Shown here piece after piece: positions 1 to 7,218 of a DNA stretch of 64,000 nt. Both the position numbers and the translations under genes were made by a program. The notes under the pieces are model-generated. The model had not been told where the DNA came from. It saw only the letters and a program-made list of their open reading frames with translations, and searched no databases. How positions within the stretch are numbered: the first letter of the stretch is position 1; every line of letters begins with the position of its first letter. The stretch is from Algoriphagus mannitolivorans DSM 15301 (GTDB lineage Bacteria > Bacteroidota > Bacteroidia > Cytophagales > Cyclobacteriaceae): contig NZ_AUBV01000001.1 in assembly GCF_000429425.1 (NCBI RefSeq), positions 372,001 through 436,000 of the forward strand. Reading direction: 5' to 3'.

Positions 1-1
1 G

Positions 2-688
2 ACTTTGGAATTGATGGCACAGTTTGGTATTCAATACTCCTGGAGCAACAACAAAATCAAAGTCGAACATCAGGCCTACCAACCCACGCAATTTGCGGTG
101 GAAAGCGATTGGTCGGGAGCTAGCTATTGGTTTAGCCTTCTAGCCTGTTCAGATTCCGGGGAATTGCTTTTGGAAGGACTAAAGGAAAATTCCCTTCAAG
201 GTGATTCTGCTATCGTGGATATTATGGAGTTTTTGGGAGTTAAATCCACTTTCACCCAAGAAGGAGTACTGCTTCAGAAACAAGCGGTAAAGGGGCTAAA
301 AAAATGGGATTTCACACATTGTCCGGATCTTGCCCAGACGGTAGCTGTCACTTGTGCCATTTTGGGCCAAGACGCAATCTTTACGGGCTTGGAAAGTCTC
401 AGGATAAAGGAGACGGATCGGATTTATGCCCTACAGCAGGAATTGGCCAAGTTCAATGCTGAGTTAAAAGAGATCGAGCCGGAAGTCTTCCAGGTAATTC
501 CTTCTGTCACTATGCCTAGGTCTGTACAAATCCATACTTATGAAGACCATCGTATGGCAATGGCATTCATGCCGCTTTTGACCAAAACTGATGTCATCAT
601 GGAAGATCCGGAAGTTGTAAACAAATCCTATCCCAGCTTCTGGAAGCATTGTGAACTAACAGGCATCCAACTAGAAAACCAAGACTGA
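2..688 (+). CDS. aroA: 3-phosphoshikimate 1-carboxyvinyltransferase (EPSP synthase), C-terminal part
   Basis: This is the end of a gene that begins before the window; the frame is open to the left edge and the apparent TTG start at 5 is not real. The enzyme joins phosphoenolpyruvate to shikimate-3-phosphate in the cytoplasm, the sixth step of the shikimate pathway. The C-terminal half shows the family signatures LRIKETDRI and EDHRMAM, which contact substrate. It ends 3 bases before pheA, so aroA, pheA, the aminotransferase and tyrA look like one operon for Phe and Tyr synthesis. Confidence 0.93.
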   Translation, partial: TLELMAQFGIQYSWSNNKIKVEHQAYQPTQFAVESDWSGASYWFSLLACSDSGELLLEGLKENSLQGDSAIVDIMEFLGVKSTFTQEGVLLQKQAVKGLKKWDFTHCPDLAQTVAVTCAILGQDAIFTGLESLRIKETDRIYALQQELAKFNAELKEIEPEVFQVIPSVTMPRSVQIHTYEDHRMAMAFMPLLTKTDVIMEDPEVVNKSYPSFWKHCELTGIQLENQD

Positions 689-691
689 TCC

Positions 692-1516
692 ATGTCTTCG
701 AAAATAGCCATTCAGGGAGTCCCCGGATCCTTTCATCATCAGGTAGCCTTGAAGAATTTCGGCTTGGATGCTGAGATTTTAGCTTTCAACACCTTTGAGC
801 CTGTAGCAAAATCAGTAGCCTCAGGAGTTGCAGACTTTGGAGTCATGGCAATCGAGAATTCCATTGCCGGCGCCATTTTACCAAACTATGACCTGATCGA
901 TCGATACGGTCTTTTTATCCGGGATGAATTTTACCTCCCGATTGCCCATCAACTGATGGCATTGCCCGGGCAAAAAATAGAAGATATTTCTGAGGTACGG
1001 TCACATCCGATGGCTCTTTTACAGTGCAAGACTTTCTTAGCCCAACATCCCCAAATTCATCAGTTTGATGATGTTGACACTGCATCGGTAGCGAAGAGGA
1101 TTTCTGAAGAAAAAATCCTGGGACTAGCGGCAATAGCCAGTGAAATTGCTGCTGAAATCTATGGCTTGGAAATATTGGCGAGGGATATTCAAACAGTAAA
1201 GGATAACTTTACCAGATTCATTATTCTTCATCGAGAAAAATCGGATTCAGACCAGATTCCAAACAAGGCATCTTTTAAAGTAACCATCAAAAATGAAGCA
1301 GGGGGATTGGCAAAACTCCTTACCATGTTGGCAGAAAAAAACCTGAATCTCAGTAAAATACAATCCATTCCTGTGATCGAAAAACCTTGGGAGTATGCGT
1401 TTTTTATTGATGCAGAATACAATGATCCCAATCAATTCCGAGAGTCGATGAAATTGATTACCCGAGATTTTGGGGATTTGAAAATTTTTGGAGAATACAG
1501 AAGCAGAAAGCTATGA
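692..1516 (+). CDS. pheA: Prephenate dehydratase, monofunctional, with ACT domain
   Basis: It converts prephenate to phenylpyruvate in phenylalanine synthesis. The 274-residue protein has a prephenate dehydratase domain (about 4-180) with the catalytic TRF motif at residues 174-176, followed by an ACT domain from about 193 that normally binds phenylalanine for feedback inhibition. There is no chorismate mutase domain, so that activity must come from elsewhere. The stop overlaps the next start as ATGA, which suggests translational coupling to the aminotransferase. Confidence 0.93.
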   Translation: MSSKIAIQGVPGSFHHQVALKNFGLDAEILAFNTFEPVAKSVASGVADFGVMAIENSIAGAILPNYDLIDRYGLFIRDEFYLPIAHQLMALPGQKIEDISEVRSHPMALLQCKTFLAQHPQIHQFDDVDTASVAKRISEEKILGLAAIASEIAAEIYGLEILARDIQTVKDNFTRFIILHREKSDSDQIPNKASFKVTIKNEAGGLAKLLTMLAEKNLNLSKIQSIPVIEKPWEYAFFIDAEYNDPNQFRESMKLITRDFGDLKIFGEYRSRKL

Positions 1517-2661
1517 AGGGATACGCGAATAGAATGAACACGGTGGCTGAATATTACTTTTCGGCCAAACTACGTGAAGTGAATCAGATGGTGGCTGAGG
1601 GAAAACCTGTCATCAACTTAGGAATCGGATCCCCGGACTTAGCCCCAGACAGAAGTGTCATTGATACCCTCAAGTCAATGGCTGAAAACCCACAGGCTCA
1701 CGGATATCAGGGTTATCAAGGAATACCAGAGCTTCGCATTGCCATGGCTGGTTTTTATTCAAGGGAGTTTGGAGTGGACTTGAACCCTAACAAAGAAATC
1801 CTTCCATTGATGGGTTCCAAAGAAGGAATTTTACACATCAGCATGGCTTTTCTGAATCCAGGCGATCAAGTATTGATTCCAAATCCCGGCTATCCTACCT
1901 ACACTTCGGTTACCAGATTATTGGAAGCCGAACCGGTGTATTACGGAATTGATTTGGAGAAAAAAGGAAGGCCAAAGTTTGAGGAATTGGAATCCCAAGA
2001 CCTAAGTCGGGTAAAGCTGATGTGGATCAACTATCCCCACATGCCTACAGGAGCCTCTGGCACCAAAGAGATCTTGGAAGAGTTAGTCGCCTTCGCAAAA
2101 AAACATCAGCTGATTTTAATCAATGATAATCCCTACAGCCACATTCTCAACACAAATCCTCTCTCAATTCTGAAAGTGGAAGGTGGAATGGAGGTAGCCT
2201 TGGAATTAAATTCCCTCAGCAAAACTTTCAACATGCCCGGTTGGAGGGTCGGCATGGTCTGCGGAAGAGCAGATTGGATTGAAGCCATTTTAAAAGTCAA
2301 ATCCAATATGGATTCCGGTATGTTTCTGGGAATTCAAAAAGGGGCCATCGCGGCTTTAAACCTGCCCAAAAGCTGGTTTTCTGATCTGAATGAAAACTAC
2401 ACCAACCGCAGAAAACTGGTTTGGAAAATGGCGGATTTATTGGGCCTTAGCTATGATCAAAAAGCTACCGGCCTTTTTGTTTGGGCAAAAGTCCAGGAAG
2501 GAAAATCTGCAGAAGAACTAGTGGATTGGCTATTGTATGAGAAAAACATCTTTATCACCCCGGGACAAATATTCGGAAGTGAAGGAAATGGATATGTCAG
2601 ATTCTCTCTTTGCATGCCCGAATTCAAAATCCTTGAAGCTATCAATCGAATTAAATCATAA
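1513..2661 (+). CDS. Class I/II PLP-dependent aminotransferase (probable aromatic aminotransferase)
   Basis: This fold-type I aminotransferase has 382 residues. The PLP lysine is K237 in the SLSKTFNMPGWR segment, and the INDNPY segment carries the Asp/Tyr pair that contacts the cofactor. The usual NPTG motif reads HMPTG here (Met at residue 177), so the Asn that contacts PLP O3' is missing. Its place between pheA and tyrA suggests it transaminates phenylpyruvate and 4-hydroxyphenylpyruvate; an aspartate or LL-diaminopimelate aminotransferase label would fit by similarity but less well by context. Confidence 0.85.
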   Translation: MKGYANRMNTVAEYYFSAKLREVNQMVAEGKPVINLGIGSPDLAPDRSVIDTLKSMAENPQAHGYQGYQGIPELRIAMAGFYSREFGVDLNPNKEILPLMGSKEGILHISMAFLNPGDQVLIPNPGYPTYTSVTRLLEAEPVYYGIDLEKKGRPKFEELESQDLSRVKLMWINYPHMPTGASGTKEILEELVAFAKKHQLILINDNPYSHILNTNPLSILKVEGGMEVALELNSLSKTFNMPGWRVGMVCGRADWIEAILKVKSNMDSGMFLGIQKGAIAALNLPKSWFSDLNENYTNRRKLVWKMADLLGLSYDQKATGLFVWAKVQEGKSAEELVDWLLYEKNIFITPGQIFGSEGNGYVRFSLCMPEFKILEAINRIKS

Positions 2662-2667
2662 TCGAAA

Positions 2668-3516
2668 ATGAAAAAGATACACATCATCGGACTTGGACTT
2701 TTAGGAGGTTCTTTTGGCTTGGGAGCAAGACAAAAATTTCCGGAACTTTCTATCTCCGGATTTGACGCCAACCCTCAAAACCTAAAAGATGCCCTTACTT
2801 TGGGAATTATCACTGAGGCCAAAGAAAGCCCTGATGCGGATACCGATTTAGTTATCCTCGCAACTCCGGCGGATACTTTGGGAGAATTGTTATTAAAAAC
2901 ATTGGATCAAATTGGTGAGAATACCCTAATTTTTGATGTGGGTTCAACCAAAGGAAAGCTTTGCCAATTGCTGGCTGACCATCCCAAAAGAACGCAATAT
3001 CTGGCGGCCCACCCGATCGCAGGTACTGAGTATTCTGGCCCAAAAGCAGCCTTTGCGGATCTGCTGGACCGAAAAGTCATGATCATTTGCGAACTTGAAA
3101 AGACAGACCTGCATCTAAAAGAAAAGGCCTATAGGCTTTTTGACGCCCTCAATTTAAAATTGAGGTTTATGGATCCTGAAGAGCACGACAGACATCTGGC
3201 CTTCGTGTCCCATTTGTCCCACATTTCATCGTTTATGCTCGGAGAAACAGTTCTTCAAAAAATGGCGGATGAGAAAAACATATTCGACATGGCGGGATCA
3301 GGATTTTCGTCCACCGTTCGTCTGGCCAAGTCCAGTCCAGCCATGTGGGCGCCGATCTTTACTGAAAACAAGAAAAACATTCTCAGTGCTTTGGATGGGT
3401 ATATCGCCAATCTGACTGCTTTTAGAAACAAAATTGCAGCAGAAGACAAGGAAGGCCTGTTTGAGGAAATGGCAGAAATCAATAAGATTCGGGAAATCCT
3501 GGACTTGGGAAAATAA
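2668..3516 (+). CDS. tyrA: Prephenate dehydrogenase
   Basis: It oxidatively decarboxylates prephenate to 4-hydroxyphenylpyruvate with NAD(P)+ in tyrosine synthesis. The 282-residue protein opens with the dinucleotide-binding motif GLGLLGG (residues 8-14). The AAHPIAGTE segment carries the probable catalytic His115, and the helical C-terminal domain contains HLAFVSHLSH. No ACT domain follows, so feedback control probably lies in the partner enzymes. It is the last gene of the aromatic operon, 6 bases after the aminotransferase and upstream of a hairpin terminator. Confidence 0.92.
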   Translation: MKKIHIIGLGLLGGSFGLGARQKFPELSISGFDANPQNLKDALTLGIITEAKESPDADTDLVILATPADTLGELLLKTLDQIGENTLIFDVGSTKGKLCQLLADHPKRTQYLAAHPIAGTEYSGPKAAFADLLDRKVMIICELEKTDLHLKEKAYRLFDALNLKLRFMDPEEHDRHLAFVSHLSHISSFMLGETVLQKMADEKNIFDMAGSGFSSTVRLAKSSPAMWAPIFTENKKNILSALDGYIANLTAFRNKIAAEDKEGLFEEMAEINKIREILDLGK

Positions 3517-3548
3517 ATCAAAATTTGAAGTTTAAAATTTGAAACTAA

Positions 3549-3585
3549 GAGACCATGGAGCCTTTCATGGTCTTCTTTTTTTCTA
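3549..3585 (+). terminator. Rho-independent terminator of the aroA-pheA-tyrA operon
   Basis: An 8-bp stem, AGACCATG at 3550-3557 pairing with CATGGTCT at 3566-3573, has an 8-base loop and is followed by a T-rich run. It sits about 35 bases after the tyrA stop. Confidence 0.75.
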
Positions 3586-3587
3586 CA

Positions 3588-3725
3588 GACTATCCCGCTG
3601 ATTTACGCAGATCCATTCGCTGATTTTCACAGAAATACTTAAAGCAATTCCTCAGAGAATTTGAACAGGAATGAAAAATCTGTGTAAATCTGAGTCTTTT
3701 TCTGTGTTCATCTGTGGGAAAAAAT
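3588..3725. repeat. Intergenic inverted repeat array of the CGCAGATTTACGCAGA type
   Basis: Two arms face each other across about 45 bases. The left arm (about 3597-3635) has CGCTGATTTACGCAGAT and CGCTGATTTTCACAG. The right arm (about 3679-3720) has ATCTGTGTAAATCTGAG and CTGTGTTCATCTGTGGG, which is the reverse complement of the same short motif. The unit is roughly 10 bases repeated with variation. I recognise this from memory as a style of intergenic repeat scattered in Bacteroidota genomes; that is not verified here. It could fold into a long imperfect hairpin. No credible gene lies in 3586-3794. Confidence 0.55.
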
Positions 3726-3794
3726 TGTTCTATATCTTAGGTAAACCAAATCTCATTTTTATTTATCCCTATCTTAGTAACAAAACCCAAACCT

Positions 3795-4766
3795 ATGAAA
3801 ATCTACATTTTAGCATTTTGCTTCTTTCTGAACTTAAGTCTTTTTGCTCAGGAACAATGGACCATAATTTCTCCTAAAACAGAAGCGACACCACGTCATG
3901 AAAATTCCTTTGTCGAATGTAACGGAAAGCTGTACTCAATTGGTGGACGAGGAGAAAGACCTGTGGAAGAATATGATCCCGAGACCAATTCCTGGAGCAA
4001 AATCGCTGATGCTCCACTTGAAATCAGTCACTTCCAAGCGGTTTCTTACAAAGGGGAAATATGGGTAGTAGGAGCTTTTACCGGTGGTTATCCCCATGAG
4101 ACTCCAATTCCCGAAATTTTGATTTTTGATCCCAAAAATAAATCCTGGAGAAAGGGACCCGAACTTCCCGAAAATCGGCTTCGTGGCTCAGCAGGTGTAT
4201 TTGTGAAGGACGATAAAATCTACATGGTCTGTGGAATTCAGGATGGTCACTGGGATGGATTTGTTCCTTGGTTTGATGTCTTGGATCCCCAAACCGGAAA
4301 ATGGTCTCCCCTTCCCGATGCTCCCCGCGCCCGGGACCATATCAGTGCTGCTCTGATCGGAGAAAAACTTTACCTGGCTGGAGGAAGAACCTCACATGCC
4401 AAAATCAATCGGGTAATCGACACGACCATCAAAGAAATCGATGTTTTTGATTTCAAAACCCAGACATGGAGCACTTTGGATACAGAAATCCCAACACCAA
4501 GAGCAGGAAATTCAAATCTGGGAATTGGACCTTACCTCGTTGTCATGAATGGAGAAAGCGGAGTACAGGTTCCAGCTCATGCTGAAGTAGAAGTGTTGGA
4601 TACACGCTCCAATGAATGGATAAAACTCCCCAATCTGAATCAAGGAAGGCATGGAACGGGAACTGTGTTACTGGATGGAAAAATTTACGTTCAGGCAGGC
4701 TCCGGCAACCGAGGAGGAGGTCCAGAGCTGAGCTCTATGGAATTTTTGGAGTGGAAATTGAAGTAA
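3795..4766 (+). CDS. Secreted Kelch-repeat protein
   Basis: This 323-residue protein begins with a Sec signal peptide (hydrophobic residues about 4-18, cleavage near FAQ). The rest is a series of about six Kelch blades with motifs such as YSIGGRGERP, VVGAFTGG, YLAGGRTS and QAGSGNRGG, alternating with DPETNSWSK-like strands. A six-bladed propeller acting as a binding or sialidase-like scaffold outside the cytoplasm is expected, but no catalytic residues can be assigned. It stands alone and no partner is evident from the neighbours. Confidence 0.82.
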   Translation: MKIYILAFCFFLNLSLFAQEQWTIISPKTEATPRHENSFVECNGKLYSIGGRGERPVEEYDPETNSWSKIADAPLEISHFQAVSYKGEIWVVGAFTGGYPHETPIPEILIFDPKNKSWRKGPELPENRLRGSAGVFVKDDKIYMVCGIQDGHWDGFVPWFDVLDPQTGKWSPLPDAPRARDHISAALIGEKLYLAGGRTSHAKINRVIDTTIKEIDVFDFKTQTWSTLDTEIPTPRAGNSNLGIGPYLVVMNGESGVQVPAHAEVEVLDTRSNEWIKLPNLNQGRHGTGTVLLDGKIYVQAGSGNRGGGPELSSMEFLEWKLK

Positions 4767-4847
4767 TCCAAATCTTAATTTCTCTAAAAACAAGTCACGA
4801 ATCCTTAAGCTGGTTCGTCTTTTGACTAAATAAAACAGAACTAAACC

Positions 4848-5549
4848 ATGAATACCATGAAAAATATCTTGACCCTATTTTTGACCCTGGGCATTGCGCA
4901 GGTTCTTTTTGCTCAGCAAGTCCAGCAAGTTCCAATCATTGAAGTCGAAGGATATGCAGAGCGTAAACTTGCTCCTGACGAGGCTGTGTATATTATCCAA
5001 CTGGAAGAAAAGACCCTGAGAGTCAACAATGCTGTCAATACATTAAATAAAAAGGCCCAAAATCTAGCAGATGCCTTGAAAAAAGAAAGAATCAAGGATT
5101 ATAAACTGATTGCAGACAATTATTCTGTGGATGTAAACAGAATTTATAGAAGCGGCACTGCTAAAGACAGCGGTTATGTGGCTCGGCAGACCCTGAGAAT
5201 TGTCACCAGTCCTACCAATGAGGATTTGCAAAAAATCTCAGAAGCCATTCAGAAATCCGGCGACATGAGCTATAATCTTCAGTTTGGAGTAGCGGAATCC
5301 ACAAGAAAATCACTGGAAAACACCCTATTAGCAGAGGCCTTGAAAGATGCCGAGGCCAGAGCTACTTTAATTGGAAACACTTTGAACTTAAAAGGACTTC
5401 GGGTCTTCTATGTAGGAATGGAACAAAGCTATGTCCCTCAGCCCAAATACTTGATGAATGCCAGATCCATGGCAGAATCTGCTGACATGGTAATTCAACC
5501 GGATGATCACACCATCAGTAGAAGAGTCTATATCAAATACACCTACTAA
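4848..5549 (+). CDS. Secreted SIMPL (DUF541) domain protein
   Basis: This 233-residue protein has a signal peptide (ILTLFLTLGIAQVLFAQ) and then a SIMPL/DUF541 domain starting with EVEGYAERKLAPDEA, a typical opening of the family. SIMPL proteins are periplasmic or surface proteins of poorly known role. A second in-frame ATG at 4857 gives a shorter signal peptide and may be the true start. A strong hairpin terminator follows directly. Confidence 0.85.
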   Translation: MNTMKNILTLFLTLGIAQVLFAQQVQQVPIIEVEGYAERKLAPDEAVYIIQLEEKTLRVNNAVNTLNKKAQNLADALKKERIKDYKLIADNYSVDVNRIYRSGTAKDSGYVARQTLRIVTSPTNEDLQKISEAIQKSGDMSYNLQFGVAESTRKSLENTLLAEALKDAEARATLIGNTLNLKGLRVFYVGMEQSYVPQPKYLMNARSMAESADMVIQPDDHTISRRVYIKYTY

Positions 5550-5557
5550 CTAACACT

Positions 5558-5584
5558 AAGGCCGCCCCAAGCGGCCTTTCTTGA
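5558..5584 (+). terminator. Rho-independent terminator after the SIMPL gene
   Basis: A perfect 8-bp GC-rich stem, AAGGCCGC (5558-5565) and GCGGCCTT (5571-5578), with loop CCCAA, ends in TTTC. Confidence 0.8.
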
Positions 5585-5607
5585 TGGATCCCTTCTTTTC
5601 AATCTTC

Positions 5608-5638
5608 TTGGCTGATTTGGCGGGGATTCTTATTTTAG
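5608..5638 (+). promoter_or_regulatory. Candidate Bacteroidota-type promoter for the M20 peptidase
   Basis: TTG at 5608-5610, a 20-base spacer, and TATTTTAG at 5631-5638 match 7 of 8 positions of TAnnTTTG. A start site about 7 bases on would leave a leader of roughly 10 bases before the ATG at 5654. This is motif evidence only. Confidence 0.45.
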
Positions 5639-5653
5639 AAAAAAATCGCCCTT

Positions 5654-7171
5654 ATGAAAAAACTGCTTCTTCTACCCTTGCTTGGATTTTCGACTTTCAT
5701 TTTCGCCCAAACACCGGGGCAAAGCAAACTTCAAAAGCTTACTGAATCCAATTGGCAGCATGGTTTGGAACTCCTCAGAGAGATTGTTTCCATGCCGAAT
5801 GATGCATTTTATCCAGAGCAAATCGAAGTCAATATTCAGTGGTGCGAGAATCAGTTTTCAAAAAGAAACTGGGCTTTTGAAAGATTAGAAACCGGTGGAA
5901 TCCCGCTTCTTCTGGCTGAGAAAAAACAAGCCGGAGCCACCAAAACCGCACTTTTCTATTTCCACATCGATGGGCAGGCAGTTGACAGGAGTCGCTGGCA
6001 CCAGCCGGACCCCTATCAAGCTACCCTGAAAGCCCCAAAACCAGATGGTAATTTTGAAACTTTATCAATTGAAAAACTGAAATCCGAATACAATCCTGAA
6101 TGGAGACTTTTTGGAAGATCAACATCCGATGATAAAGGCCCTTTTGCTATGTTTTTGACAGGTTGGGACGCTCTTTCTTCGGAAGGGATTTCCCCGGATT
6201 ACAACATCAAAATCATTTTGGACTTCGAAGAAGAGCAGGGGTCACCTAAACTTCCAGATGCGGTAAACCAATACAAAGACAAGCTTGCTGCCGACATGAT
6301 GTTGATCATGGACGGTCCTCGACACACCTCCAACCTCCCTACTTTGAGCTATGGAGCACGTGGCATTTCCGAATTGTTTATGACTACATATGGACCAAAA
6401 CTTCCCCAGCACAGTGGTCACTATGGAAACTATGCGCCCAACCCAGCGCTTCTATTGAGCCAGTTGTTAGCCTCAATGAAGGATGCAGAAGGAAGAGTGG
6501 TCATCCCGGGTTTTTATGACGGTATCAAATTTACTTCTGAAGAAAAAGCCATTCTGGACGCCGTTCCGGATGACGAAGCAGCCATCAAAAAACGTCTGGG
6601 ATTGGGTCGAACAGATCAAATCGGATCCACCTATCAAGAAAGTATCCAATACCCATCTTTAAATATCCGGGGAATGAAGTCAGCTTGGGTAGGCCCTGAA
6701 GCTAGAACCATTGTACCTGACATAGCAGAAGCAGAACTGGACATGAGACTGGTTCCTGAATCAGATCCTAATCGGCTCTTCGGCTTGATCAAGGAGCATA
6801 TCCGAGAGCAGGGGTTTCATATTGTGGAAAACGATCCTACTGATGAGGAGCGGATGAAATATCCAAAGATCGTCAAAGTCAAAACTTCGATTTCTTACCA
6901 AGCCTTCAGAACTCCAATGGATTCACCGACTGGCGCATGGTTGAGAAAAGCTATGAACCGTGCGTTTGGAGAAGATCCAGTCCAGATTAGGATTTCTGGG
7001 GGATCCATTCCGATTTCTCCTTTTGTTGATGCTTTGGGAATCCCGGCAGTAACGATCCCCACTGTAAATGCCGACAACAATCAGCACAGCCCGAATGAAA
7101 ATATCCGACTCGGCAACTACAAAGAGGGAATTCTTACCATTATTAGCGTATTGACCGAACCCATGTACTGA
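5654..7171 (+). CDS. Secreted M20 family metallopeptidase (dipeptidase-like)
   Basis: This 505-residue protein has a signal peptide (LLLLPLLGFSTFIFAQ). Metal-site motifs of the M20/carnosinase group are visible: FHIDGQ with His104 and Asp106, GRSTSDDKGP with Asp159/Asp160, and FEEEQGS with Glu192-194. A dimerisation (lid) domain lies between about 215 and 380, and the last metal-site region includes the SGGSIP segment. It probably cleaves dipeptides or acylated amino acids in the periplasm. It is monocistronic, converging on the helicase gene. Confidence 0.87.
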   Translation: MKKLLLLPLLGFSTFIFAQTPGQSKLQKLTESNWQHGLELLREIVSMPNDAFYPEQIEVNIQWCENQFSKRNWAFERLETGGIPLLLAEKKQAGATKTALFYFHIDGQAVDRSRWHQPDPYQATLKAPKPDGNFETLSIEKLKSEYNPEWRLFGRSTSDDKGPFAMFLTGWDALSSEGISPDYNIKIILDFEEEQGSPKLPDAVNQYKDKLAADMMLIMDGPRHTSNLPTLSYGARGISELFMTTYGPKLPQHSGHYGNYAPNPALLLSQLLASMKDAEGRVVIPGFYDGIKFTSEEKAILDAVPDDEAAIKKRLGLGRTDQIGSTYQESIQYPSLNIRGMKSAWVGPEARTIVPDIAEAELDMRLVPESDPNRLFGLIKEHIREQGFHIVENDPTDEERMKYPKIVKVKTSISYQAFRTPMDSPTGAWLRKAMNRAFGEDPVQIRISGGSIPISPFVDALGIPAVTIPTVNADNNQHSPNENIRLGNYKEGILTIISVLTEPMY

Positions 7172-7183
7172 AAGTCCAATGTC

Positions 7184-7205
7184 CCCATGGGCTCTAGTCC
7201 ATGGG
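7184..7205. terminator. Weak hairpin between convergent genes
   Basis: Seven base pairs, CCCATGG (7184-7190) and CCATGGG (7199-7205), lie between the convergent M20 and helicase genes. There is no clear T run on either strand, so it may be only a partial or factor-dependent terminator. Confidence 0.35.
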
Positions 7206-7218
7206 CTTAAAGCATCAC

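Noticed and set aside
3671..3877. Short ORF over the 3.6 kb repeat
   Set aside because: It covers repeat sequence and the start of the Kelch gene in another frame, and has no signal or family features.
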